Origin: CADEEN01 sp040384625
GTDB taxonomy: Bacteria; Pseudomonadota; Gammaproteobacteria; Burkholderiales; Burkholderiaceae_C
Direction of reading: 5' to 3'
Length of the DNA: 64,000 bases
Assembly (NCBI GenBank): GCA_040384625.1
Contig: JAZKIW010000028.1
Location: forward strand, 19,933 to 83,932
Below the pieces are notes generated by a model, which was not told the origin of the DNA, made no database searches, and saw only the letters and a program-made list of their open reading frames with translations. This document shows, one piece after another, positions 13,484 through 21,710 of this stretch. The translations under genes were made by a program, and so were the position numbers. Positions within the stretch are counted from its first letter, which is position 1; every line of letters begins with the position of its first letter.

Positions 13484-13525
13484 GGGTCGGATTATCTCGG
13501 CACTCCCGCCTGCGACAATTCGGCC
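13484..13525. promoter_or_regulatory. Compact divergent dedA/mutL promoter region
   Basis: Only 42 bases separate the two start codons. On the minus strand GATAAT (complement of 13491-13496) ends seven bases from the dedA ATG, with TTGTCG about 16 bases further upstream as a possible -35. On the plus strand GACAAT (13514-13519) ends six bases before the mutL ATG. If these are the -10 boxes, both transcripts begin at or within a few bases of the start codon. No ribosome binding site is visible for either gene, which agrees with leaderless translation but does not prove it. Confidence 0.35.
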
Positions 13526-15316
13526 ATGACTGCCGCACAGCGCGCCGAGACTAGAGCCAGCCGGCGCCCCATTCGCGACTTGCCGGATGAACTGGTGAGC
13601 CAGATCGCGGCCGGCGAGGTGGTGGAGCGGCCAGCCTCCGTCGTGCGCGAACTGGTCGACAACGCCCTCGATGCCGGCGCATCGCAGATCACGGTCAGGC
13701 TGAATGCTGGCGGCGTGCGCCAGATCGTTGTCGAGGACGACGGCATCGGCATCGCGCGTGAGGAACTGGCTCTGGCCTTGCGCCGGCATGCCACCAGCAA
13801 GATCGCCAGCCTGGCCGATCTGGAAGATGTGGCGACGATGGGCTTTCGCGGCGAGGCGCTGGCAGCGATCGCCTCGGTGTCCGAGATGAGCCTCGCTAGC
13901 CGCACCGCCGACGCAGTGCACGCGACGCGGCTCGACGCACGCAGCGGCGAGATGGCGCCGACGGCCCGCGCCGTCGGCACCAGTGTCGACGTGCGCGAAC
14001 TCTTCTTCGCCACGCCGGCACGGCGCAAGTTCCTCAAGACCGATGCCACGGAGCTGGCGCATTGCGTCGATGCCGTGCGCCGACACGCGCTAGCGCGGCC
14101 GGATGTCGGCTTCGCGGTCTGGCACGACGGCCGCCTTGTCGCGCAGTGGCGCGCTGCGACCGATGGCACGGCACGCCTGGCCGACGTGATGGGCTCGGAC
14201 TTCATGCTCGCCAGCGTGGCGTTTTCGGCGCAGGCCGGGCCACTGCGGCTATACGGCCGCGTCGGCGTGCCGGACGCGGCGCGGGCGCGCGCCGATCAGC
14301 AGTACACCTACGTCAACGGCCGCTATGTGCGCGACCGCGGCGTGGCCCACGGCGTGCGCAGCGCGTTCGAAGACGTGCTGCACGGTGCGCGGCAACCGGT
14401 GTTCGTGCTGTTCATCGAGGTCGATCCGGCGCGCGTCGACGTCAATGTTCACCCGACCAAGATCGAAGTGCGCTTTCGCGATGCGCGCGAGGTGCATCAG
14501 GCGGTGCGGCACGCGGTCGAGAACGCTCTGGCGCTGCCGCGCGCCGGCGCGAGCGGCGCCGCCGCTGCGGCGCCGCTGTCACTGGCGGCGGGGCCGTGGC
14601 AGCCGCTGCAGCACGCGCAACCCGTGCAAAGCGGCTTGGCCCTGCAGCAGACCGCGACCCTCCAGGTGCGCGAGGTCGCGCCCCCGGGCTACCTGGCGCC
14701 TACCGACCCACCTGCGGTAGATCCCGGCGAAGACTGGCCGCTCGGCCACGCCCTGGCGCAACTCGCTGGCGCCTACATCCTGGCCGAGAACACGCAAGGC
14801 CTGGTGATCGTCGACATGCATGCGGCCCACGAGCGCATCGCCTACGAGCGCCTGAAGCGCCAGCTCGGCAGCAGCAGCCTCGAGGCACAACCCCTGCTGA
14901 TCCCGGCCACCTTCGCTGCCGCTGGGGCCGAAGTGGCCATCGCCGAAGAACATGCGAGCACCCTGCTCGCCCTCGGCCTGGACGTGGCGCCGCTGACACC
15001 GACCATGCTGGCCGTGCGCTCTCATCCTGTCGCGCTGGCTGATGCCGACCCGATCGCGCTCACGCGCTCCGTGCTGGCCGATCTGGCGCAGCACGATGCC
15101 AGCCGTGTGGTCGAGCGCGCCCGCGACGAGCTGCTCTCGACCATGGCCTGCCATGCCGCGGTGCGCGCGAATCGTCGTTTGACTGTGGCGGAGATGAATG
15201 CCCTCTTGCGCGACATGGAAGCCACCGAGCGCAGCGACCAGTGCAACCACGGCCGCCCGACCTGGCGCCAGGTGACGCTGAAGGAACTCGACGCGCAATT
15301 TCTGCGCGGGCGCTGA
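13526..15316 (+). CDS. mutL: DNA mismatch repair protein MutL
   Basis: MutL links mismatch recognition by MutS to strand incision. The ATG at 13526 gives 596 residues. The N-terminal GHKL ATPase shows DNALDAGA, DDGIGI, ATSKI and GFRGEAL. A proline/alanine-rich linker (about 335-395) leads to the dimerisation domain. That domain carries DMHAAHERIAYE, which fits the metal-binding endonuclease pattern DQHA(X)2E(X)4E except for Met in place of Gln, plus ACHA and CNHGRPTW, which match further endonuclease-site motifs. This resembles nicking MutL rather than the MutH-dependent E. coli form. mutS lies about 39 kb away in the same window. Confidence 0.97.
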   Translation: MTAAQRAETRASRRPIRDLPDELVSQIAAGEVVERPASVVRELVDNALDAGASQITVRLNAGGVRQIVVEDDGIGIAREELALALRRHATSKIASLADLEDVATMGFRGEALAAIASVSEMSLASRTADAVHATRLDARSGEMAPTARAVGTSVDVRELFFATPARRKFLKTDATELAHCVDAVRRHALARPDVGFAVWHDGRLVAQWRAATDGTARLADVMGSDFMLASVAFSAQAGPLRLYGRVGVPDAARARADQQYTYVNGRYVRDRGVAHGVRSAFEDVLHGARQPVFVLFIEVDPARVDVNVHPTKIEVRFRDAREVHQAVRHAVENALALPRAGASGAAAAAPLSLAAGPWQPLQHAQPVQSGLALQQTATLQVREVAPPGYLAPTDPPAVDPGEDWPLGHALAQLAGAYILAENTQGLVIVDMHAAHERIAYERLKRQLGSSSLEAQPLLIPATFAAAGAEVAIAEEHASTLLALGLDVAPLTPTMLAVRSHPVALADADPIALTRSVLADLAQHDASRVVERARDELLSTMACHAAVRANRRLTVAEMNALLRDMEATERSDQCNHGRPTWRQVTLKELDAQFLRGR

Positions 15317-15322
15317 AGCGCC

Positions 15323-16387
15323 TCAGGCCACGCGGCGCAGCCCCACCCGGGCGCGGCCCAGGGTGCCGCCGAACAGGTTCTTCGGGTCGTCGAGTTGCGG
15401 CACCAGATCGATCTGCGTGCGCGCACCGCGTTGCTCGCCCAGCAGGGTGTGCAGGAATCGCAGCGCCGAGTAGTCCTCCAGCGCGAAGCCCACCGAGTCG
15501 AAGACCGTGACGTCCTGCGCCGTCAACCGGCCGGGCTGCTCGCCGCACACGATGTCGGCGAACTCGGTCACCACAAAGTCGGCCGGCAGCTGCTGGATCT
15601 CACCTTCGATGCGCGACTGCGGTTCGTATTCGACGATCACGCGCGCATCGCGGCGCAGCAGGATGTCGGCGTGCAGCTCGGTCTTGCCAGGGCAGTCGCC
15701 GCCGACGGCATTCAGATGCATGCCGGGCTCGATCATCGCCGGTTCGAGAATCACCGCGTTCCTCTTGTCCGCGGTGACCGTCGTCACGATGTCGGCGCCG
15801 CGCACCGCATGCGCCGTGCTGGTGCAGCAAACGATCGCCAGGTCGGCCAGCTCCGGCAGTGCGCGCAGGTTGCGCTCGAGCTTGGCCGTGGCTGCGCCGT
15901 CGACGTCGAACAGACGCAGCTCGCGGATGCCGAGCAGGCGGTGGAAGGCGATGGCCTGGAACTCGCTCTGCGCCCCATTGCCGATCAGGGCCATCGAGCG
16001 GCTACCGGGACGCGCCAGGTGCCGCGCCGCCAGGGCCGACATCGCGGCAGTGCGCAGGGCGGTGGTCACGGTCAGCTCCGACAGCAGCAGCGGGTAGCCG
16101 GTCTCGACATCGGCCAGCACGCCGAAGGCGGTCACGGTCAGCAGGCCGGCCGCGGTGTTCTTCGGGTGGCCATTGACGTACTTGAAGGAGTAGAAGCGGC
16201 CGTCGCTGGTCGGCATCAGCTCGATCACGCCGCCCTCGGAATGGCTGGCCACGCGGGCCGACTTCTCGAACTCGGGCCAGCGCGCGTAGTCGGCCTCGAT
16301 TTCGTCGGCCAGTCTCTCGATGAAATGCGCCACGCCCACCGAATGGACCAGGCGCTGGATGTCGGCAACGCCGATGTAGTCGACCAC
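15323..16387 (-). CDS. Ornithine cyclodeaminase family protein
   Basis: Members convert ornithine to proline plus ammonia with bound NAD; relatives act on lysine, alanine or other amino acids. The GTG at 16387 is preferred because GGAG lies seven bases upstream and the protein then starts VDYIGVADIQ, giving 354 residues. Family motifs include the substrate-loop region KYVNGHPKN, the Rossmann motif ALIGNGAQSEF and the stretch NAVGGDCPGKTEL, where most relatives read GSxxPG. The divergent Lrp/AsnC gene next door is the likely regulator, a common arrangement for amino-acid catabolic genes. Substrate is uncertain, ornithine being the default. Confidence 0.88.
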   Translation of the reverse strand: MVDYIGVADIQRLVHSVGVAHFIERLADEIEADYARWPEFEKSARVASHSEGGVIELMPTSDGRFYSFKYVNGHPKNTAAGLLTVTAFGVLADVETGYPLLLSELTVTTALRTAAMSALAARHLARPGSRSMALIGNGAQSEFQAIAFHRLLGIRELRLFDVDGAATAKLERNLRALPELADLAIVCCTSTAHAVRGADIVTTVTADKRNAVILEPAMIEPGMHLNAVGGDCPGKTELHADILLRRDARVIVEYEPQSRIEGEIQQLPADFVVTEFADIVCGEQPGRLTAQDVTVFDSVGFALEDYSALRFLHTLLGEQRGARTQIDLVPQLDDPKNLFGGTLGRARVGLRRVA

Positions 16388-16477
16388 GGTTTGTCTCCAG
16401 AATCTCTTGGAACTGATTGTCTTGAGGCTTGGAGCCAAAGAAAAGACAACAACCTGCTCAGATCGCCAGATGAATTG

Positions 16478-16488
16478 GACATAATGTC
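16478..16488. promoter_or_regulatory. Putative Lrp/AsnC operator (GACAT-A-ATGTC)
   Basis: An interrupted palindrome with arms GACAT and ATGTC around a central A lies in the 123-base divergent gap between the cyclodeaminase and the Lrp-type gene. Related TGTC/GACA words recur nearby (ATTGTCTTG around 16417, AAGACAAC at 16443), as expected for cooperative Lrp-family binding. Its position, 22 bases before the regulator ATG, would allow autoregulation and control of the divergent gene. Confidence 0.4.
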
Positions 16489-16510
16489 AAGCTTGAATGG
16501 CATTTAGCTC

Positions 16511-16933
16511 ATGGACGACACAGACCAGCAACTCATTGCCCTGCTGCGCAGCAATGCCCGGGCGCCGGTGGCCACCCTCGCCAAGCAACTCCAGGTGGCG
16601 CGTGGCACGGTCCAGAACCGCCTGGCCAAGCTCGAAGCCGCCGGGACCATCGCCGGCTACACAGTGCGCCTGAAGCCGCAGGCCGAGGAACATCGCATCC
16701 GGGCCCTGACCACCATTGCCGTCGAAGGCAACCGCGGCGAAGCGGTGCTGCGCACGCTGCGCGGGGACCCGGCCGTCGAAGCCCTGCACTCGACCAATGG
16801 GCGCTGGGACATCGTCGCCGAGTTGCGCGCCGAGAACCTGGAGGCCTTCGACCGCGTGCTCGGCCGCATCCGCCTCATCGACGGTATCGCCAGCACTGAA
16901 ACCAGTTTGCTTTTGTCCACTCACAAGCTCTGA
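16511..16933 (+). CDS. Lrp/AsnC family transcriptional regulator
   Basis: This is a 140-residue feast/famine regulator. Residues 1-60 form the winged helix-turn-helix (DDTDQQLIALLRSNARAP, then TVQNRLAKLEAAGTI). Residues 65-140 form the RAM ligand-binding domain, with GRWDIVAEL at the expected strand. It is transcribed away from the cyclodeaminase gene and most likely senses the amino acid that enzyme degrades. A symmetric element at 16478-16488 is a candidate binding site. The lipoprotein hydrolase begins 28 bases downstream and may be co-transcribed. Confidence 0.92.
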   Translation: MDDTDQQLIALLRSNARAPVATLAKQLQVARGTVQNRLAKLEAAGTIAGYTVRLKPQAEEHRIRALTTIAVEGNRGEAVLRTLRGDPAVEALHSTNGRWDIVAELRAENLEAFDRVLGRIRLIDGIASTETSLLLSTHKL

Positions 16934-16961
16934 CGCTCTGCCTGTGCCAGCATCGAGACCC

Positions 16962-17858
16962 ATGAGCCCCTTGCGCCCTGCCCTTGCCACCCGGCATCCG
17001 ATCCGCATCGCCTTGGCGGCGCTCGCGTCGCTGTTGCTGGCCCTGACGGGCTGCGCCACGCTCGACGAGAAGCAGCGCGAATGGATCTTCCAGCCCAGCA
17101 CACGCACCTGGGCCGGCGGTGCCGCAGCCGCCGAAGGGATGAACGAGGTCTGGATCGAGTTCGCTTCGCGCCAGCCCGAGGCCAGCGGCGAGGAGGCTGC
17201 GCCCGTCAAGCTGCACGCACTGTGGCTCGCTCAGCCACGCGCCGACGCGCCGGTGCTTCTCTACCTGCACGGTGCACGCTGGGACGTGCGCTCGAGCGCG
17301 CACCGCATGCGTCGAATGCACGAACTGGGTTTCGCCGTGCTGGGCATCGACTACCGCGGCTTCGGCCAGAGCACGCCCGCCCTGCCCTCGGAAACGCTGG
17401 CCCATGAGGATGCCCTCGCCGCCTGGCAATGGCTAGCGGCGCGCCATCCGCAATCCAAGCGCTACCTGTTCGGTCACTCGCTCGGCGGCGCGATCGCGGT
17501 GCGTCTGGCCGGCGAAGTCGACGATGCCGCCGGCCTGATCGTCGAGGGCGGCTTCACCTCGATCCCCGATGTAGTCGAGACAATGAAGTGGGGCTGGCTG
17601 CCAGTAGCGCCGCTGATCACGCAGCGCTTCGATGCCGGCGCGCAGATCGAGCGCGTGAAGGCGCCGCTGCTGGTGGTGCACGGCAGCGAAGACCGGCTGA
17701 TCCAGCCGACCTTGGGCCGCGCCCTGTACGAGCGCGCGCGAGCGCCCAAGCGTTTCGTGCTGGTCGACGGCGGCACCCACCACAACACCAATGCAGTCGG
17801 CCACGCGGCCTACCGCGATGCGGTCGCCGAACTGTTCGGCGTGCGCGCCCTGAACTGA
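16962..17858 (+). CDS. Lipoprotein alpha/beta hydrolase (BEM46-like)
   Basis: The ATG at 16962 opens a 298-residue protein with a basic, hydrophobic signal sequence ending in the lipobox LTGC, so Cys31 is probably lipidated and the enzyme anchored in the cell envelope. The hydrolase core shows LYLHGARWD (oxyanion region), DYRGFGQS, the nucleophile elbow GHSLGG, an acid in HGSEDRL, and a catalytic histidine in GGTHHN. Substrate unknown; esterase or thioesterase activity is the generic guess. Its stop is two bases before the rluF ATG, so translation of the two is probably coupled. Confidence 0.87.
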   Translation: MSPLRPALATRHPIRIALAALASLLLALTGCATLDEKQREWIFQPSTRTWAGGAAAAEGMNEVWIEFASRQPEASGEEAAPVKLHALWLAQPRADAPVLLYLHGARWDVRSSAHRMRRMHELGFAVLGIDYRGFGQSTPALPSETLAHEDALAAWQWLAARHPQSKRYLFGHSLGGAIAVRLAGEVDDAAGLIVEGGFTSIPDVVETMKWGWLPVAPLITQRFDAGAQIERVKAPLLVVHGSEDRLIQPTLGRALYERARAPKRFVLVDGGTHHNTNAVGHAAYRDAVAELFGVRALN

Positions 17859-17860
17859 CC

Positions 17861-18973
17861 ATGGCCACCCTGAAGCTGAAGAAGGACCCTGCTGCCAAGC
17901 CCGCGCGCGGGCGTGACACCGGCCGCGGCCCGCTGCGCGGGGTCGCCGCACCGCGCAAGCAAGTGACGCTGGCCGAGGCCCAGGCGCAGCGCGCGGCACG
18001 TCGGGGCCCGATGGACACCCCCCGCGGCGAAGGGGCTAGGCCAGAAGAACGCCGGACTGCAGCGCCGCCTCGGCGCGAGCGCGTGGCGCGGCCCGACGAC
18101 GCGCCACGCAATGCGGGGCCCGCGCGACGCCCGCCGGCACCGCAGCGCCCCGCCCCTGCCATGCGCCGCGACGCGCCCCGGCGCCCGCCGCCGTCGCCGT
18201 CGCCGACCCCCACATCGCGCAATACCGCTACCGCCGAAGGCGAGCGCCTGTCCAAGCGCATGACCGCGATGGGCTTGTCGTCGCGACGCGAAGCGGACGA
18301 CTGGATTGCGGCGGGCTGGGTCCGCGTGGACGGCAAGTTGGCCGTGCTGGGTCAGCGCATCGGCCCCGACGCGCGCATCGACATCGACCCGCGCGCCCGC
18401 AACGAGCAGGCGCAGCGGGTGACGATCCTGCTAAACAAGCCGATCGGCTACGTCAGCGGCCAGGCCGAAGACGGGCACGAGCCCGCGGTGGTCCTGGTCA
18501 AGCCGGAGAACCGCTGGCCCGAAGATCGAGGCATCGCGTTCCAACCAGGCCACCTGCGGCATCTGGCCCCCGCCGGGCGCCTGGACATCGACTCGGTCGG
18601 CCTGCTGGTGTTGACCCAGGACGGGCGCATCGCCAAGGCCTTGATCGGCGAAGACTCGCGCGTCGAGAAGGAGTACCTCGTGCGGGTGCAACGCACCCAG
18701 CCCGGACCGCTTTCCGAGCGCGAGCTGGCCCTGCTCGGGCATGGCCTCAGCCTCGATGAGCAGCCGCTCAAGCCAGCCAAGGTCAGTTGGGCCAATGAAG
18801 ACCAGTTGCGCTTCGTGCTGCGCGAAGGCAAGAAGCGCCAGATCCGCCGCATGTGCGAACTGGTCGGCCTCGAAGTGCTGGGCCTGAAGCGCGTGCGCAT
18901 CGGCAGCGTAGTGCTCGGCAAGCTGCCGGTCGGCCAGTGGCGCTATCTGCGCAGCGACGAACGCTTCGGCTGA
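17861..18973 (+). CDS. rluF: 23S rRNA pseudouridine(2604) synthase
   Basis: RluF-type enzymes isomerise uridine 2604 of 23S rRNA. The core (about residues 125-370) has an S4 RNA-binding domain (LSKRMTAMGLSSRREADDWI) followed by an RsuA-family catalytic domain with GRLDIDSVGLLVLT, whose aspartate at about 242 is the catalytic one, and a C-terminal EGKKRQIRRMCE motif. The first 125 residues are a low-complexity Arg/Pro/Ala-rich tail with no fold in view, making the protein (370 residues) longer than E. coli RluF. Related RsuA-family specificities (RluB, RluE) cannot be fully excluded. Confidence 0.87.
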   Translation: MATLKLKKDPAAKPARGRDTGRGPLRGVAAPRKQVTLAEAQAQRAARRGPMDTPRGEGARPEERRTAAPPRRERVARPDDAPRNAGPARRPPAPQRPAPAMRRDAPRRPPPSPSPTPTSRNTATAEGERLSKRMTAMGLSSRREADDWIAAGWVRVDGKLAVLGQRIGPDARIDIDPRARNEQAQRVTILLNKPIGYVSGQAEDGHEPAVVLVKPENRWPEDRGIAFQPGHLRHLAPAGRLDIDSVGLLVLTQDGRIAKALIGEDSRVEKEYLVRVQRTQPGPLSERELALLGHGLSLDEQPLKPAKVSWANEDQLRFVLREGKKRQIRRMCELVGLEVLGLKRVRIGSVVLGKLPVGQWRYLRSDERFG

Positions 18974-18988
18974 ACGGGGTTCACCGCG

Positions 18989-19945
18989 CTACGGCGCGAC
19001 CTGCAATTGGCGTGACAGCGCCTCGGCGGCCGCCAGCCAGGCCGGCTCGTCGGTGCGCGCGCGCGCCAATGCCCGCCAGGCTGCCTGGCGAGCCGCCTCG
19101 CGCTGCCCCATCTGCAACCGCGTCACCGCCAGGTTGTGCCAGGCAGCGGCAGAGTCATGCTGCGAGGCCACGCGCTCGAAGGCTTGAGCCGCGCCCGTCA
19201 GGTCACCTCCGGCGAAGCGGGTGTTGCCCTGGCCCAGGCCGGCGAGCGCATTGCCGGGCCAGCGCGTGACGATGCTGTCGTAGGCGCGCAGTGCCAGCGC
19301 TGGTGCGGCCACACGCTCGAAACCAATTGCCGCCTGGACGGCATCGACTTCGGTCGCCGTGGCCGGCAGCCGCCCAGGCGGCAAGGCCACGAAGGCCCAG
19401 TGCATGCCGCGCGCCCAGGTGCGCTCGAACAGCACGAAACCCATGCGCTCGCGCTCGTTGATGCCGCTGCGCAGCACGAGCTCGCGCGCGCCCAGGTCGT
19501 AACCGACGACGACCGCGTAGTGCCATTGCGGCGCGAAGGCCAGACCGAGGTTCTGCAGCACCAGGACCGGATTGCCGGCCGCGATTTCGCTCAGCAGGGT
19601 GACCAATTGCGGCGACAGCTGCACGGCCAAGGCACCGAAGCGGCGCGACGCAGCCAGCATCTCGGCCTGCAGAGCGCCTTCGCGCGAAGGCAAGAAGACG
19701 GCGTCCGCGAGCTGTTCGGGCGTGGCCGGCAGGCCGGCGTGGACGAGGACGGTGGCCAGCGCCGCCGGGCCACAGTGGTACGGCGTCTGCGGGAAGAACG
19801 GCACCGCACGCAACTCTGCTTGCGGCACCAGGCCGGCTGGCGGCGATAGCGCCAACGCGGCGCTCTGCGGCGGATCGGCGAAGACCGCGCAACCGCCGAG
19901 GCCAGACGCGAGCGCGCCGAGCAACCAGGCCCGGCGCGGAATCAC
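18989..19945 (-). CDS. PA2778-family cysteine peptidase lipoprotein with TPR repeats
   Basis: The 318-residue protein begins with a twin-arginine-free signal peptide and lipobox GLGGC (Cys19). Next is a C39-like papain-fold domain with the nucleophile in YHCGPAALATVL (about residue 58) and the general base in WHYAVVVGYD. The C-terminal third (about 220-318) is built of tetratricopeptide-like helices (ALAGLGQGNTRFAGGDL, AAWHNLAVTRLQMG). The layout matches the conserved but uncharacterised Pseudomonas aeruginosa PA2778 family. It lies 13 bases downstream of the PA2779-like gene, as in Pseudomonas, pointing to a two-gene functional unit at the envelope. Confidence 0.85.
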   Translation of the reverse strand: MIPRRAWLLGALASGLGGCAVFADPPQSAALALSPPAGLVPQAELRAVPFFPQTPYHCGPAALATVLVHAGLPATPEQLADAVFLPSREGALQAEMLAASRRFGALAVQLSPQLVTLLSEIAAGNPVLVLQNLGLAFAPQWHYAVVVGYDLGARELVLRSGINERERMGFVLFERTWARGMHWAFVALPPGRLPATATEVDAVQAAIGFERVAAPALALRAYDSIVTRWPGNALAGLGQGNTRFAGGDLTGAAQAFERVASQHDSAAAWHNLAVTRLQMGQREAARQAAWRALARARTDEPAWLAAAEALSRQLQVAP

Positions 19946-19958
19946 GATCTTCGAACGC

Positions 19959-20360
19959 CTAGCGGATCGTGCGCGTGAACGGGAAGACCTTGGTGAAGCC
20001 GAGGATGTCGGTGATCAGCAGGATCACGAAGATGGTCACGATCACCCCCAGCGCATTACCGCCCGCGGGGGCTTGATCGATCTGCGCAGCGACCTGGGCC
20101 GCTTCGGCATCCGTCAGGGCCGCCACGCGATCACGCGCTGCGTCGACGCTGACGCCACGCGATTGCAGTCCGGCGACGACATCGGCGCGAGACAGGGTCT
20201 GTTCGAGCAGCGCTCGGCCGGGCTGTGCAGCGGCAGCCTGTTCGGTGCCGATCAGTGCCGGTGCAGCGACCGTCACCGGGGCTGCCTGGGCCATGCCGGC
20301 AAAGCTCAAGCTGATGGCCAGCACGGTGGCCAGGGCGCGTCGAATGGGGGATGTCGTCAT
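19959..20360 (-). CDS. PA2779-family small secreted/membrane protein
   Basis: A 133-residue protein starting at the ATG at 20360. Residues 1-26 are a signal peptide (cleavage near GMAQA), followed by an alanine-rich helical region with RALLEQTLSRADVVAGLQ and a second conserved stretch, DRVAALTDAEAAQ. A C-terminal membrane helix (ALGVIVTIFVILLITDILG) and a short charged tail follow. This is the PA2779 family of unknown function, always small and next to the PA2778-type peptidase. The single helix could anchor it in the inner membrane beside its lipoprotein partner; that is inference. Confidence 0.83.
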   Translation of the reverse strand: MTTSPIRRALATVLAISLSFAGMAQAAPVTVAAPALIGTEQAAAAQPGRALLEQTLSRADVVAGLQSRGVSVDAARDRVAALTDAEAAQVAAQIDQAPAGGNALGVIVTIFVILLITDILGFTKVFPFTRTIR

Positions 20361-20447
20361 GTGCGGTCTCCAGGGTTGTTGGCAATTCATCCTAGCGCAA
20401 GCGCAGGGCTCTCCTTGTAGGACAGGACCGGCTGGTACCCTCGGCAG

Positions 20448-21710
20448 ATGACTGATTTGACAGCGCGCCGCGGCGTCGGAAAAGCGGGCGCAGCGCGGGC
20501 AAACGCTGTCGTGCTGGCACCTCACATCGCAGCCATTGCACTGGCCCTGCTGCTCGGCCTGCAGCCGGTGCTCACCGACCTGTACCTGCCGGCCCTGCCC
20601 CTACTGGCACGCGACCTGGCGGCGCCGATGAGTGCCACTCAGTTGACGATGTCGGCACTCATCCTGGCCTTCGGCTTGTCGCAACTGGCATGGGGTCCGC
20701 TGGCCGACCGCTTCGGCCGCCGGCCGGTTTTGCTGAGCAGCCTCGTGATGCTGGTCCTGGCAAGCATTGGCGCCACACTGGCCTCGCACATCGCGTGGCT
20801 GATCGTCTGGCGCGCCGCGCAAGGGGCGACGATGGCCGCCGCCGTGGTCTGCGCACGCGCCATGGTGCGCGACCTGTACGAGCCGCATCAGGGCGCGCGC
20901 GTGATGTCGCTCGGCATGTCGGGATTAGGCGTGCTGGCGATCGGCGCTCCGCTGCTCGGCGGCGTACTGGCGATGGCCTTCGGCTGGCGCAGTGCATTGG
21001 CTGCGGTGGCCTGCTTTGCGATCGTGGTGCTGGTCTTCGTCTGGCGCGTCTTGCCGGAGACCCTGGTGCTGCGCAATCCGCGCGCGCTGCATGCCCCGAC
21101 CCTGTTCGCAAACGCGAAGCAGATCCTCTCGCACCCTGGCTTTCGCGCCTGGACCTTGCTGACGACCGCCACCTACGGCGGGCTGTTCACGCTGCTGTCG
21201 GCCTCGTCCTTCGTCTACATCGAGGTGCTCGGATTGAGCCCGGCACAGTACGGCCTGGCGATGGCCTCGGGCTCCTCGTTCTACCTGATCGGGACCTTTT
21301 TCTGCCGGCGCTGGTTGCTGCGCCTGGGCCTGCTCGGCGCAGTTCGGCGCGGCGCTCTGTTCACCCTCTCGGGCGCGCTGGGGATGCTGGCCTGCGCCCT
21401 GGTACCGGCCGTTGCCGGCGTGACCATGGTGCTCGCGTCGCAGTGGTTGTTCGCCTTCGGCCACGGCATCCACCAGCCCTGCGGCCAGACCGGCGCGGTC
21501 GGACCCTTCCCGCAGATGGCCGGCGTGGCCTCAGCGCTGTCGGGCTGCCTGCTGGCACTGACGGCCTTCGCCGTCGGCCTGTGGCTCGGCCGTGCCATGG
21601 ACGGCACGCTCGCCCCGATGGCTTGGGGCGTCGCCTTCTGGGGCAGCTTGACAGCGGCCGTCGCATGGACGCTGGTGCAGCGGCACGGCCAAGCCGCGAA
21701 AGCGGCATGA
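20448..21710 (+). CDS. Bcr/CflA family multidrug efflux MFS transporter
   Basis: A 420-residue inner-membrane transporter of the major facilitator superfamily with about twelve hydrophobic segments. The early motif TDLYLPALPLLARDL and the following loop GPLADRFGRRPVLL (MFS motif A) are typical of the Bcr/CflA drug:H+ antiporters. It is divergent from the PA2779-like gene. Its TGA overlaps the miaA ATG (ATGA at 21707-21710), so miaA translation is probably coupled to it. Substrate unknown; bicyclomycin, chloramphenicol or sulfonamide export are family precedents. Confidence 0.9.
   Translation: MTDLTARRGVGKAGAARANAVVLAPHIAAIALALLLGLQPVLTDLYLPALPLLARDLAAPMSATQLTMSALILAFGLSQLAWGPLADRFGRRPVLLSSLVMLVLASIGATLASHIAWLIVWRAAQGATMAAAVVCARAMVRDLYEPHQGARVMSLGMSGLGVLAIGAPLLGGVLAMAFGWRSALAAVACFAIVVLVFVWRVLPETLVLRNPRALHAPTLFANAKQILSHPGFRAWTLLTTATYGGLFTLLSASSFVYIEVLGLSPAQYGLAMASGSSFYLIGTFFCRRWLLRLGLLGAVRRGALFTLSGALGMLACALVPAVAGVTMVLASQWLFAFGHGIHQPCGQTGAVGPFPQMAGVASALSGCLLALTAFAVGLWLGRAMDGTLAPMAWGVAFWGSLTAAVAWTLVQRHGQAAKAA

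Noticed and set aside
15301..15325. Hairpin GGCGCT-GA-AGCGCC at the mutL/cyclodeaminase convergent ends as a terminator
   Set aside because: Six-base stem with no T-run on either strand; too weak to call.
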